Below, piece after piece: positions 48,726 to 60,609 of a DNA stretch of 64,000 bases. Below the pieces are notes generated by a model. The model had not been told where the DNA came from. It did no database searches and was given only the letters and a program-made list of their open reading frames with translations. Source of the stretch: Diphasiastrum complanatum. Taxonomy: Eukaryota; Streptophyta; Lycopodiopsida; Lycopodiales; Lycopodiaceae. The first letter of the stretch is position 1. Each line of letters opens with the position of its first letter. The position numbers were made by a program, and so were the translations under genes. Where the stretch lies: contig CM055106.1 of assembly GCA_029204225.1 (NCBI GenBank), positions 6,482,603 through 6,546,602 of the forward strand, written 5' to 3'.

Positions 48726-50339
48726 CTACGAAGGTTGTATTCGAATTAAATCATATTATTAGATATAGGAGAGGTTTTGCACATTGATTTAGTGAAAGAT
48801 TATTTCAAAAGAAATTCAAATTTTTAGAGTAAAAAATATTTTGAACAAAAAATCATATTGTTTTTTGATTCGAACTAAGCCAGATTGTATTGATTTGAGG
48901 TTCGAATTTTGATTCAAGGAAGCATTGTTTTACTGTGAAAAAATAAAAATTTGCAATAATCAACCCATACCCTTAAATCGCCATTCTTTTAGGGACAATT
49001 ACGATTGGAGACAACCGGTTGCTATAGTCGATTGCATATATGAATCCAACCTTCACTAATTTTTTATTTCTCGACTCAGCTTTTCAGCGTGTTTGAGATT
49101 CATTCAGTACCTCTGCTATTGCAAGAGAGTGGCATCAATGGTAAGATCAATAGTGTGCTTATAAATAGCAGGCTTTCAAAATCTCATATGACAAGCAAAG
49201 ATGTCATAGTAGTGCTCGAGCTCGAAGATGTCCTGAGCTTGCTCTTGAAACTGGGGCTCTTGAGAGAGGACATAGTGACGGGTTTGGTTACTTCTCATGA
49301 TGTGCAGGGGTACTCTGGAGGAGATGAAATTCTTCAATTACGTCAGAAAAATTGAAATACTATTTTGGTAGTAACTCAAAGTTATTGAGTGCTGGTGGAG
49401 TTGCCTTCAAATTTAGAATCATGTACTTGGAAAGTCAAGGTTCGTGATATATCTTCTGCTGGAAAAGGTGTGAGGATAGTATTTGGGAGCATTGGCTGTG
49501 GCACAGTTAGTAGGCAATTGTTGAAGCAGTTCTGACACATTAAAATCAGGATTTTTGGTCAACTTGCATCAGCTGACATTGCTTGGAACTTTGACAACTC
49601 TTAGCTCCGTTAGGATGCATGATGTTTTACTCACATTCGCAAAATAGCAGGAAGTTGGTTAAAATTTTACTCGATTTTGTCATCTTACTCAGAGATTTTT
49701 TCATGTAGCTGCACTATTTTCCTGTGGAAAGCCAACAAGCATCAATTTTGAAAGTAACCACTGAACTGTTTCAAAGTGCTCCAAAGCTGCCTGAACTTGA
49801 TATACAGTTTCCAACACAGCGAGAAATTGGACGGTTTGTAAAACCTTGTGTGAAAGAGGATGAAAAACCTGCAGAAAACCAGCAACTCTAAGCTCCAAAA
49901 CAGACCTTTGAATCCCCTTTAAATACTTAAATTATCCAAAACTGATAAACATTTGCCCAACATGTTATAGAACTTGAATGAAGCTGAAATTTTTTCAAAG
50001 GTGACTCATGAGTTAGTACCTGTTACTTTTTTGGATAACAACCAATGTAGTGTGCTCATCAATTGGTTTTAGAGTTGCAAAATCAGATTGGCTCTGTATT
50101 GTACTGCACTCTTACATAAACTGAAAGTTTGTATTTGCTGAAAACGTATGTTTCAGATCAGCTTTTTGAACAATGGGGGTTGTGAGAAAAGCGAGTTAAT
50201 TTTGAATGCTGATTATGATTTGATGGTTTTATTGCAGGTTTAGGATATGCTCCAATTTCAATCTTGAGAGGAGCTTGGACAGTTTCACAATTTACAATTG
50301 AAGGATATTTGAAACCTCAAAAAGTTTGAAGTAAGCAGG
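48726..50339. other. Region before the AATF-like gene; no certain gene
   Basis: An 88-codon frame at 49089-49355 has no recognised domain. The region probably includes the promoter and 5' UTR of the AATF-like gene, and perhaps an upstream exon, because a possible splice acceptor (GTAAGCAG) precedes the ATG at 50340. Confidence 0.4.
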
Positions 50340-53300
50340 ATGGGGCAACCACAGAAGATAGAGACGAATACACGTCGAAAGCGCAAGTATGTGGAGGAAA
50401 ATAGCAAGGAAGGCTCAAACATGAATAAACACAAGATCAAGAGGGTTCTGGGAGATGGTGTGTGCCATGCTGTTTTACTTGTTTTACTATCTTTGGACAG
50501 GCACATTACTTTAAAGTAGTTGTCTGGAAGGAAGTGCATAGTTTATGCTGTATGCACTCTTTGTAGGTTGCCTTTAGCCATAGTTTGATTGCTTTTGCAA
50601 TTTCTTGTACCTGAAATTTGGCCTAAAAAAGTTTGAATAATTTCAAATAAAGGGAGCTGCAGTATTTCTTGACTTGTATGGGGTGCATTGATTTCACATT
50701 CAAAATGGAATCTATTTTCTCTTTTTTTATCCCCTCGATGTCTGATTTGAATAAGATGCATAGGGCCAGTTTCCATCATTTGTTGAAACTTTAGAGAGAT
50801 ACCGATCTCTGCTTGAGTTTGCTGTTTTATTTGAAAACTTCTTCCGGACAATTCTTTCAACAAACATGCACCTATGTCAGTTGTTGTACTTGATCTTGGA
50901 CCTTGAATCACTTTGATGCCCTGTTACTGCTTTCTATTTCATGGCTTGTTCATAAGTTCATCCTTGCCTTTCCTATGATTTTGTTGTTTGCTTTTCTATT
51001 TTCTATTGTTGTCTGTGGTTGTTGGTTTCAGCAATCTTGCTAGGTTTCTGAGAATATTTTAGGCTTCTAGAGTTGCTTGCAATGCTATGTCGTTTTTTGA
51101 AGGCCATACCATAGGGCATGTTTGAGTAATGGCTCTTCAGTCAAAGTTCATGCAGTTTCTTCATGTGTTTTCATGATTCAAGAACTTTTTAAGACATATC
51201 TATCACATACAGAGGACCTGGATGTGGATGATGGCTTTGGTATGGAAGCTGCACACTCGTTGAGTAGAGATGATGACGATGCCAACACACAGGATGCTGA
51301 AAAGTTAGAATCTGAAAATATTGGCCCTTCTATGTAAGTTTATTTGCCATCAGAACTTCTTTATATAGAATTGTGTCTGAAAATTATTTATTGTGGTTAA
51401 TGCTAAAGGAAATCCTTGTTGGAATGTAAATGGAATTGCTTACATTATCATAGGTTACTTTGACCCAAAAGGTCTAGAGTTGTGTAACCATGGTCATTTA
51501 TTATATTAGGCCTACTAAACTTAGAGTTAGCTAAGTTAATATGAAATTAACTTGGTAGGGACTCATGGGTCCACTAGGCCTAATTGTGACATTAAGTACC
51601 CCAACTTGACATATTGGAGGTACCTTATTCCTTCTATGTAACTTATGGAAAGTTGGATAGTGAATAGTCAAGTAGTTGGACAGCCAATAGTCAAGTAGTT
51701 GGAAAGCCAATAGTCAAGTAGTTGGACAGCCAATAGTCAAGTAGTTGGAAAGCCAATAGTCAAGTAGTTGGATAGCCAATAGTCATGAAGTTAGATAGTC
51801 ATCTTGGACTATATATATGTGTGCATCCCATTTGTATAAGACACTTTTGTAAGCAATACTGACTATTCTCCTTGGCTGTCCACGAGTTTCTACAAGAGGG
51901 TTTCTAGCCATCTCTCACTTTCTTTTGAGAATGCTTTGTGTGATTGATTAGTTAAGATCCTGGATCTTTAGGCTTCTATTTCCTACATGGTATCAGAGCC
52001 TTTAGGTGATCATATTGCTTGCAGGAGGGCGCCCAATTGGAAGCTATCTTCTTCCCCTGTTGGTTGCAGAAAATCATCAAGCTGCTGATTTTTGCAGGAG
52101 AAGAATCTGTTCATCTTCTTATAGCTTTTTTGCAGGAAATTGCAGGGCACCTTCACCTATTTGAGAGCTAGCAGTAGGGCGCCCATGCTCAAACCAATTG
52201 CATGTGATCTTGACTCAATTACATGCTGAAAATTTCAGATTTACTTCTTAAATGAAGATACATGTGTTTTGGACACATTTCTTGCTGAAATTTCCCTGTT
52301 GGTGAGCTTGGAGTAGGGCGCTACCATCAGCTCTATATGCACATAGTGTGCACTCTTTTTAGCCACAAATTTCTGGTTTTGGTTTTGGCTTCATTCGAAG
52401 TTTACCTATTTGTGAGCATTCTATTTTTTTGTGCAGAAATCAGCCACCTATTTCATTACTTGTTGAGCAAATTGCATGTGGAGTATTGCAATCTATTGTG
52501 CTCATAATTTCAGCTTTGAGGTTGCTGCCCTTTGAGTAGATTTTGTCTTGGAAAGTCTATTTCCTATCTACTATAAGCTGATTTTTATGTTATGGCTAAA
52601 GAATCGGAGTCTATTGGTTCTTTATTTAATGAAGATAGGCTGGATGGCACAAACTATTCCTTGTGGTGCTACATGATAAATAACCTTCTAATTGCTAAAG
52701 GTTTGTGAGAAGTAGTTAATGGTGACGAAGAGAGGCCCCTACCTTGGCACCTATTACACCATCTAGAACAACTACTTCTTCATCTACGGAGGTGTCTTCC
52801 GATGAGCAAAAGAAGTGGGATCGATGAGATGCACAAGCACATTCCGTCATTGCATTATCAGTGAAGAGATCTATCCTTCCTCATATTAGATCATGCAAGA
52901 CTTCCAAAAGTGCTTGGGAGACTCTTGCCAAGATGTTTCAAGTAAAGAATGCGGCAAAAGTGATATATCTTCGAAATTAACTATCTTGAAGATGCATGAA
53001 GGTGATTATTACAAACCACTTGATGAAGATTAAGGATCTTCGAGATGAGCTTCTTAGTATTGATGAGGTGATTGAGAACTCACAATTTGTATCTATTACT
53101 CTCAACTCTCTTCCTAATTCTTACCTTCCATTTGTGTCATCATTGAGCATTTCTCTTAGGGGACAACAAATCTCCTTCGACGAACTTGTTGGCTTACTTC
53201 TTCAAGAAGAGCAAACAAGGATCAACTTTGGTTGACAAGAAGATCAAGCTTTCTTTGCAAAAGGCAAAGGCAAAGGCAAGTGGAAAGGGAAGCCTTCTTT

Positions 53301-56300
53301 CAAAACTTCCAAAGATGATCAAAAATCTAAGGAAGCTCAAGATCAAGACTCCAAGAAGAAGTGTAAGTGCCACTATTGCAAGAAGTTTGGGCATCACATC
53401 AAAGAATGTAGGAAGAGGCTTGCAAAGGACCGCAATCATTACTTTGGAACAACAATTTGGAAAGGAGGATAATCTTTTCAATAATGATTATGCTTTTGTC
53501 ACTAATAATCTCATCTTTCCTAAAGACGAGATTTCTGCCACTTCAAATCTTGTTGGTTTTCAGTAGAAAACAGCTCATCTTCAGCTTTACAAGTCGCTGT
53601 TTTTTCATCTATTGAGGATGGTGCAGTAGAACCTGTTTTTTATGAGCAGGCTAGAGGAGTAAAATGTTGGGAGGATGCGATGCAAGAGGAGTACAACTCA
53701 CTCATGAAGAACCACACTTGGGTTCTTGTTGATCTTCCACATGGGGTTGGAATCTTCATCTCTCAACAACGATACATTGAGTAGACGTTGAAACAATCTT
53801 CTTTTTTCAAGTCACCACAAGTTGCTGTCCAACATCTTCATCATCAAAATTTAGCAAACTATCATGCATCAACGATGACGTCATCAAAGCTGTCCCTCGA
53901 AGAGGCATGGGATGACATAGAAGATTTTTCAAATAATGAAAAATTCTCTCCAAACAAATGCTCACTCTTAACACTTTGAACAAAAGTACTAATTGACACA
54001 TGTTGACTCCCTCCTCGATTAGTACAAAAAGGTTCCTGCGGAAGATTATGGACAACATGGTCCATGTTGGGAACACTTTGGGCAGCAAAGTGTTGAACAG
54101 CCCATAATAGTTCCTTATCGGCTATTGGAGCTTTGCAGGACAGCAAAGAAATATCTTACTACGAAAGGAAGGCACATGACTTTTTAAAATCAGTACCTCT
54201 TGCTGATTTTTTTGGTTCTACACTTACTCTTCATCATGATGTTGGTACATCGCCTATTCTATGTGAGCAAGTCATTGATGGTAAGGTTCGGGAGGATGTG
54301 ATGCCAAAAGAGTTTGGTACTCTTTTTTATTGTCCTTATGGTAAGAAGTATTTTCGAATGATGTGGGAGCCTATGATGGATTACAAGTCCATGTTTCGAC
54401 TTATTGCCGAGTTTATGTTGGTTCCCTACTTCGGATGGAGCATGCAAATCCTCACCCTTCGACTTGATGCTTCATTATTACGCATTCTTTTATATGTTGG
54501 ACATGATTGGGGATGAGATTTAAACTACTTCGGTGCGAAGTTTATTTGGCGATGAAGTTCGGACAACAAGTTGCATTTTTCTCTTTCAAGAAGTTACTTC
54601 ATGTTATGTTATGCATTTCCATTTAAGTAGGGTGTTGGAATGTAAATGGAATTGCTTACATTACCATAGGTTACTTTGACCCAAAAGGTCGAGAGTTGTG
54701 TAACCATGGTCATTTATTATATTAGGCCTACTAAACTTAGAGTTAGCTAAGTTAGTATGAAATTAACTTGGTAGGGACTCATGGGTCCACTAGGCCTAAT
54801 TGTGACATTAAGTACCCCAACTTGACATATTGGAGGTACCTTATTCTTTCTATGTAACTTATAGAAAGTTGGATAGTCAATAGTCAAGTAGTTGGACAGC
54901 CAATAGTCAAGTAGTTGGAAAGCCAATAGTCAAGTAGTTGGATAGCCAATAGTCATGAAGTTAGATAGTCATCTTGGACTATATATATGTGTGCATCCCA
55001 TTTGTATAAGACACTTTTGTAAGCAATACTGACTATTCTCCTTGGCTGTCCACGAGTTTCTACAAGAGGGTTTCTAGCCATCTCTCACTTTCTTTTGAGA
55101 ATGCTTTGTGTGATTGAATAGTTAAGATCCTGGATCCTTAGGCTTCTATTTCCTACAATCCTGCGATATATATTCAATGGATGTTGTTGATCTAAATTTT
55201 GCAGCTACACTTCTTTTATTGAATAATTTAGATTTTAGTTGAGTGTTTGTTATTGTCTCAATAGTTTCTGAAGTATCAAAATATTCCAAATTGTTGTATA
55301 GTTAAGAAATCTCAGACAAAATCGCATTAGAATAGACTTTCATGTACATTATGATATCTTCAGTTTATGCACTCACTGAGAGAATATATTTGTACTTAAT
55401 CATCATGCTGTATATTTATGAATGAATAGAGAAGTTTCTTCTTGTTTGTGCTAGATTGAATGTTTATGCTTTGAAGTGTGCAGCATAATGTTTGAAGGTA
55501 GGTGCCAAAAGGTGCCAAATTGCTCAACGCTGTGCATCTTGTGGTCATGAGATTAAAATTGCTGTCAAACTCTTGTATTTCTCTACTACACTCAAACCAA
55601 AATGAATCTGGCTCCTTACATGTGAATGACCCATTATTAACATTGACGTGCTTCTCCCCTCCAATTTGACATTTGATTCTGAGTTATTTGTGTCCAAGTA
55701 GTAAAGTGAACTGCAGCACTCGCTTCATTCACCCTCACTGCTTGTTAAACCTTGTGTGTTCACGCTCGTGCGTGTGTTTTTCTTTACAGATGAAGATTGA
55801 CTTCGTCAAAGCTACTGTTTGATGTGGGTAGGCAAATGTGTAGTAAGCACCCTACCTTCCTGCAAACCTCATAAGCACATAAAGCATCCTACAATTGAGC
55901 CAACTACTATGTACATAATTAGGCCAGTCGAAATGGTGTTAACATACTGGCTATGTTGGCTGCAATTGGAATTTCCTTATAATTCAAAAGTTAAATCAAG
56001 TGTTTTGAATTGCTCAGAATCAAATGGATGCAAAATGCCCTGAAGGAAATTCATCTGAGTTTATTTCTCCTAGTCCGGAAGTGCTGTAATGAAGAGCGTT
56101 TGCCATCCAAAGAATAATAACCGATTATTATGTATTCTATTTCATTGCAAAGTCGTGCTCCTAACATTTTTGGATCTGCTTTTGATGTTAAATTGCTCCA
56201 AAGATCTCTAGAGAATTTTCTTATTTAATCCGACTCTCAATGATTTCTGGAAGACTTTAACCAGTTATAAGAAGCTGATATATGCCTGTTTACTTAACTG

Positions 56301-57408
56301 CGAGCTCACATGATTTGCTCAAACGTTTGATACCAAACTGGTCAACTGAATGAGCCATGTGCTTGCAGATATTCAAACTACGTACTTTTCAACATTCAGA
56401 ATCTTAAGTATTCAGAATGACAGGTGAGCTTCCAAGGGGAGCTTATGTTTCTAATTGACATGTAAAATTTTCTGTCCACTTTTAGTCATTTAGTTAGAAT
56501 AAGATGTGTGGAAAATAAGTATGTGATACTCAACATCTAAACTCTTAAATCTTTACCAGGATGGCATTCTTCCAAGATAAGTCTCTCTCTAGTTGACATA
56601 TAAAACATTTTCTTTCTACAATTGTTTAGCTATGTATAGTAAGGTAAGATGCCAGCATGGAAAAGTGATCTTACGAAGTTTCTTGGTATCCATATTTTCA
56701 GAAGTTCATTATGTAAGCATTAGTTAAGGTGCATTTGCTCAGAATTTCAGAAGCTCTTTAATCATTACCTAAGTTTCAGTTTTTCTTTCTTGGGTGCAAG
56801 CTCATTACTTTAATTTTTAAGCTTGTTGGATACTTGAAAGCCTGGTTTATATATGTTTTTGAGATTTATTCTGCTAACTCTCGATCTGTTGCCAAGGAAC
56901 ACATCTGCAATACTTTCATGTACTACCCTTGCTAGAAAGAATAATTCTCTTTTGCAGATTTGTATTTTGTGTTGGCGAATAGAATAAGTGTATAAAGTAA
57001 AAAATTGCTCCTATTTCTGGGTATTTTCCCATGTTACGAAACAAATACGAATTTTTTTTTGTTATGCCAGGGATATAACAGTATCTGCCTTCTAATTCAT
57101 TATTGTTGTATTTATTTGTCATCCAGGGGCGAAAATGGCCGGTTACGATTACGTCCTGACATAGTGCTGAACGGGCTTCAGTACTCGGGAAGAAAGACCA
57201 GTCGAGAGCAAGTGCTTGGCAACAGCTTGTCAGATGGCTCTGAACCTGAAAATGACAACGATGATGCATCGACTGGCTTTAATCCACAAAAAATAGTCGA
57301 AGCTACTGAATTTGATTATAGCATGGATGATTCTGATGATGACATGGTAAATGATCATTTTTATGCGAGCATTTATCAAGAGATTTGATGCTTGTACGCA
57401 TGTTAATA

Positions 57409-57454
<46 letters not shown>

Positions 57455-58474
57455 ATATTAACGTCTTGTCTGTACCCCGAGGGTACGTAAGACAAAAGAA
57501 ATACATCTCAAGTGTGTGAGTAAAAAGAAGTGATGGTGGTGGATTTTCGACGATCAAGACTCTTATGTGCAGATTCCACATGTATTTTTTGTCTTCAAAT
57601 AGGATCCTCTACTTACCACAAAGATACTTCCTAATCATTGAAGCATCTACTTTAAGTATGACATACAAAAAAATATGTTGCTTGAAATGTGAACCGATTG
57701 TGAATGTTGTACATTGTGGTGATGTTTGCATGCATTGTACATTGTGGGTTATTATCCAACATATGGAGCACAACAAAGACATTTTGTTTATTGTAGCAAT
57801 TCATAGGTTTATTCTGATCCTTTTTTTGATTGTGCCGATTAGATTCAATTCTCCCAATTGGGTTTTCAATTAGGGAGTTTGGTGATTGAGATAGGAGCCT
57901 CTATTTTGAATGACTCTGTCTTTGATTGGAAGAAGGCTATTGTTAGGCCTATTTCCCACTCAGAGGTTCTATTGGCAATACAAAGTTGGACTTTGTATTT
58001 TGTAATTATGAAGTCTTCTTTGGTTTCTGGTAAATTTGTGGAGTTCTTTATTTGTTTATTTCTTTCTTCCTATAAAGCTGTTGTCCCGTTACAAGATTTA
58101 TTGCCTTCTATCCTTGGTCTTCATTAGTTGACTTTGCCCAAAAGTTGAGATTACTTGAGAGCACTTATGCTAGTGCACTGTTGCGGAATGCACAAGTTAA
58201 TGAAGTTAACAATCATTTTTGGAGTTTCGAGTGTTGTGAAGCAAGCAATAATATTATCTTTTTAAGCATTCAGACCACACATTTTATGTAAATTCATGAT
58301 GCAATTTTGTTATTTAAGTGATACCTTCACTGTTTAGATTTATAGCATTTGACAAAGGTTTATATTTTTATGGGGTGTGGCTTGAAAATTATAGAGGTGG
58401 CAATTGAGCAAGGATAAAGATAATGAGTTGGAAGTGCTCAACAAGGAATATGAAGAACTTCGTAAACAAGAAAA
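50340..58474 (+). CDS. AATF: AATF/Che-1/Bfr2-like protein gene, 5' part
   Basis: A nucleolar protein of this family works in early 40S ribosome assembly (SSU processome). Exons: 50340-50457, 51213-51333, 57127-57346 and about 58413-58474. Junctions GATG|gtgtgt, cacatacag|AGGACC, CTAT|gtaagt, catccag|GGGCG and CATG|gtaaat keep one frame through 153 codons. The protein starts MGQPQKIETNTRRKRKYVEE, has an acidic stretch ('DEDLDVDDGFGMEAAHSL'), then 'LNGLQYSGRKTSREQVLG', which corresponds to the family's 'kYxGkktSRkalf' motif, another acidic stretch and 'DKDNELEVLNKEYEELRKQE'. The conserved 'KGQAVKNQ' part and the C-terminal TRAUB domain were not found, so further exons lie outside the window or are lost. 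Intron 2 (5.8 kb) holds a Copia derivative and intron 3 a retroposon tail. The acceptor of exon 4 is uncertain. Family call likely, not certain. Confidence 0.62.
51417..51987 (+). repeat. 5' LTR with 23-bp internal repeats
   Basis: Contains about five copies of a 23-base unit (TAGTCAAGTAGTTGGACAGCCAA, with GAAAG and GATAG variants) from 51658 to 51790, and a TATATATATGTG box near 51810. The other LTR has two fewer copies, which accounts for the 46-base length difference. Confidence 0.95.
51988..52000 (+). other. Primer binding site (initiator tRNA-Met)
   Basis: TGGTATCAGAGCC directly after the LTR end CTACA. Confidence 0.95.
52590..53790 (+). pseudogene. Copia gag with zinc knuckle, joined to RT scraps
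   Basis: From ATG 52592 (MAKESESIGSLFNEDRLDG, then 'TNYSLWCYMINNLLIAKGL' and a stop), gag continues with shifts to 'ITLNSLPNSYLPFVSSLSIS' (52996-53235), a Lys-rich part and the knuckle CHYCKKFGHHIKEC (about 53370-53410). At about 53640-53740 RT begins abruptly: 'WEDAMQEEYNSLMKNHTWVL'. It jumps near 53750 to a later RT part, 'GIFISQQRYIE'. Large internal deletions have removed protease, integrase and the polymerase core. The gag itself has several stops, so the element depended on others. Confidence 0.8.
53791..54632 (+). other. Unassigned interior segment of the Copia derivative
   Basis: This does not look like Copia pol. An open frame of 127 codons (54133-54516) includes 'ISYYERKAHDFLKSVPLADF' and 'WEPMMDYKSMFRLIAEFMLV'. 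A shorter frame at 53788-53979 precedes it. They may be captured host gene pieces or decayed element sequence. I recognise neither. Confidence 0.4.
54633..55157 (+). repeat. 3' LTR
   Basis: 525 bp, with three copies of the 23-base unit. Preceded by AAGTAGGG, a short purine tract. Confidence 0.95.
55163..57126 (+). other. Remainder of AATF-like intron 2
   Basis: No transposon protein or RNA gene recognised. The 74-codon frame at 55819-56043 and the minus-strand frame at 56916-57269 (which overlaps exon 3) are probably chance. Confidence 0.5.
57412..57493 (-). mobile_element. Retroposon 3' end: (GA)n tail plus stem-loop
   Basis: On the + strand a (GA)n run (57412-57452) is followed by TTATATTAACGTCTTGTCT and GTACCCCGAGGGTAC, a perfect 6-bp stem with a 3-base loop (57472-57486), inside an outer stem GTCTT/AAGAC (57463-57493). 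This is the same end structure as the LINE-type element at 45941-47155. Here only the tail part is recognised; 57494-57870 could be its 3' UTR or unrelated. It lies in intron 3 of the AATF-like gene. Confidence 0.55.
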
Positions 58475-60600
58475 GTAAGGTGCTTATCTCACATTGGTTG
58501 GTAATTTGTTAGTAAGAGTAATAATGATGCACGTAATGATAGTTCTTGTGATTTACGATATATTTTTGTTTTTGATCTATTCTTTTACTTGTGAAGCTCC
58601 TAGTATTCTGATCATTTTACAGTTATATATGTATATGTATTATGTAACATAATTGCCCATTTCAGAATGATGTTGTTTTTTGGGATGTGCCATTAATTTT
58701 TTTGTACCTATTGAATTTTTTTAGCTTAATTTGAAAATTTGAAATTTTTTTGGGTTTAAAATTTTTGCCTTTGGGGATAGAGAAAACTATGAAACATTAG
58801 GAACGAGTCATAAGAATTCTCATGTTAGCTATAAAAATTCATTTCTATTGTTCTACTGTTCCTTCCAGTCCCATACATTCTTTATATCCACATGCAAATA
58901 AGAAGCATAGTTATTTGCCAGTCTATAAGTTTTTGAGTTTTGGATTTGTAGGTATCGTGTGTTGTTTGACTGCTAAAATGTGCAGACTGCTGTTCTTGTA
59001 CCGGTGGATAGGTACCAATTTAGTCGTTCTATGACATATAGGATCAATGCTTTGCCTTCAGCAATCAGCAAAGTCAGATTCCAATTTTTAAAAGCACGAC
59101 TCTATGTTAATGAGGTTACATAGGGGTTGCGGCCAAAGAAACTTAGGGGTTTGTAGGCTTTTCTTATTAATGACTTTCTAAGGTTTTCAAAAGCACATTC
59201 TAGAATCTGTTGTACAAAACATAGAAATATGTTCCGCCTAATTTTGTAGATACGAGCTTTTGAGAAATGAGCATATGTATATGTACATATCGTGGATGCA
59301 GTGGATCACATTTCTTTGCATCCACGGTCCGAGACGATCGTTCTAGAACGTGAACGTTCTGGACAACTAAATGTAAATTTTTATTTTTTAGGAAAAAACT
59401 TTAACTGTTGGAAAGTTTTCTGATAGTATTGTTGAAGATGCTTAGAAACATTATAATCATCATTTGGATGTTGCTTAAATGGCTACCGTTTTGAGTAATT
59501 CTGAACCACATACTTATGATGAAGGAATTTTTTAACAACAGTAGTGAGGGTGTGCTAAGAAAGAAGAGTAAAATTCCATAATAAAGAACGACCGTTGACA
59601 CATTCGTGCTCGTAACATTGTCATGACCGCGTTATGTGGAGGCCTTTTGGCATAATGTCAGAGCTATGGATATCTAGACCCGGAATGCCCTATGCATCAT
59701 ATCTATTGCTTATGCACTTTTTAAGAGGCTGTGCAAGGTGGTTTCTTCCAACACCTAAAATCCCCACCCCCCCCATTGCAACAACACCATAAGCCGCTTA
59801 ATGGAGTCCATGACCTGATGCACATATTTTTGTTGAGGGGACCATTGTAGGAGTATGGGTACTCCATCATGGCTGGGACATCTACTGACAGAGGCCTGTC
59901 ATTAGCATCTTGATCTTTGTTGCATGGGCATGATGTTCTTTGAAGTTGTAGACGTTTCACAAATAGTAGAGCACAGATCATTGATCTCATAATTGAGCAG
60001 ATAGGCACTACTATCCTGGAGATTGGCCCAACCAACATCTTGCAAGTGGTCATGAACAATGCCATCAACTACATGTTGATCGGGAGGATGTTCAGCCATT
60101 GGGATTGCTTAACATGCACCATGGCCTAGGATTGGTACACCTAGGCTTGTATCCATTCTTATATCCTTCAGAACCTTGTTCTTCCACATACTTTCACCAA
60201 ATCCCTAGATAGAGATAATCTCAAGGTTGCCGACCAGTGGATCAGCTTGGCTTTGACAATAGGATATGTAGATCAGATATTAAGAGCATCAATCAAGCAA
60301 TGTGATTGAACCATACGTTCAAACTTGATTTTGTTTCAGGGGAGAGAGAAAAAGGAGAGGGTCATGATTACATGGGCTTCTAGTCATGTTCAAACCAATG
60401 AGAGCAAAAAAAAGCATTATTTCATGTTAAACCTCTCTCTCTCTCTACCCATGCTGCCTCGGAAGGCACCTCCCTGCTCCCCCCAACAAACAGATTTCAG
60501 CCTCTGAGTCTACTACTACTATGATAAAAGCAAAAGATTGAGCAGCAAAAGGAAGAAGCCCTTTCTTGGGCATCGGTACTAAACCTAGTGCTCCCATTAC
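58475..60600. other. No recognised gene after AATF-like exon 4
   Basis: Probably intron. I searched for the next AATF family motifs and did not find them. Palindromes lie at 59291-59360. Frames at 58822-59034 and 59721-60068 have no recognised domain. Confidence 0.45.
59291..59360. other. Cluster of palindromes, heat-shock-element-like
   Basis: CGTGGATGCA (59291-59300) pairs with TGCATCCACG (59317-59326). CGTTCTAGAACG (59339-59350) and AGAACGTGAACGTTCT (59345-59360) overlap. TTCTAGAA is the core of a heat shock element. No promoter is evident nearby. Confidence 0.4.
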
Positions 60601-60609
60601 ATCAGTCAT

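Larger units (their letters stand above)
51417..55157 (+). mobile_element. Non-autonomous Copia-derived LTR element, 3.7 kb
   Basis: LTRs at 51417-51987 (571 bp) and 54633-55157 (525 bp) start TGTTGGAATG and end TTTCCTACA. They are nearly identical apart from repeat number. The primer site TGGTATCAGAGCC follows the first LTR at once (51988). ATCCT flanks the element at 51412-51416 and 55158-55162. The interior has a gag with stops, a zinc knuckle and scraps of RT, but no protease active site, integrase or polymerase box. It is inserted in intron 2 of the AATF-like gene, in the same direction. The LTR identity and perfect target-site duplication make it one of the youngest insertions here. Confidence 0.95.
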
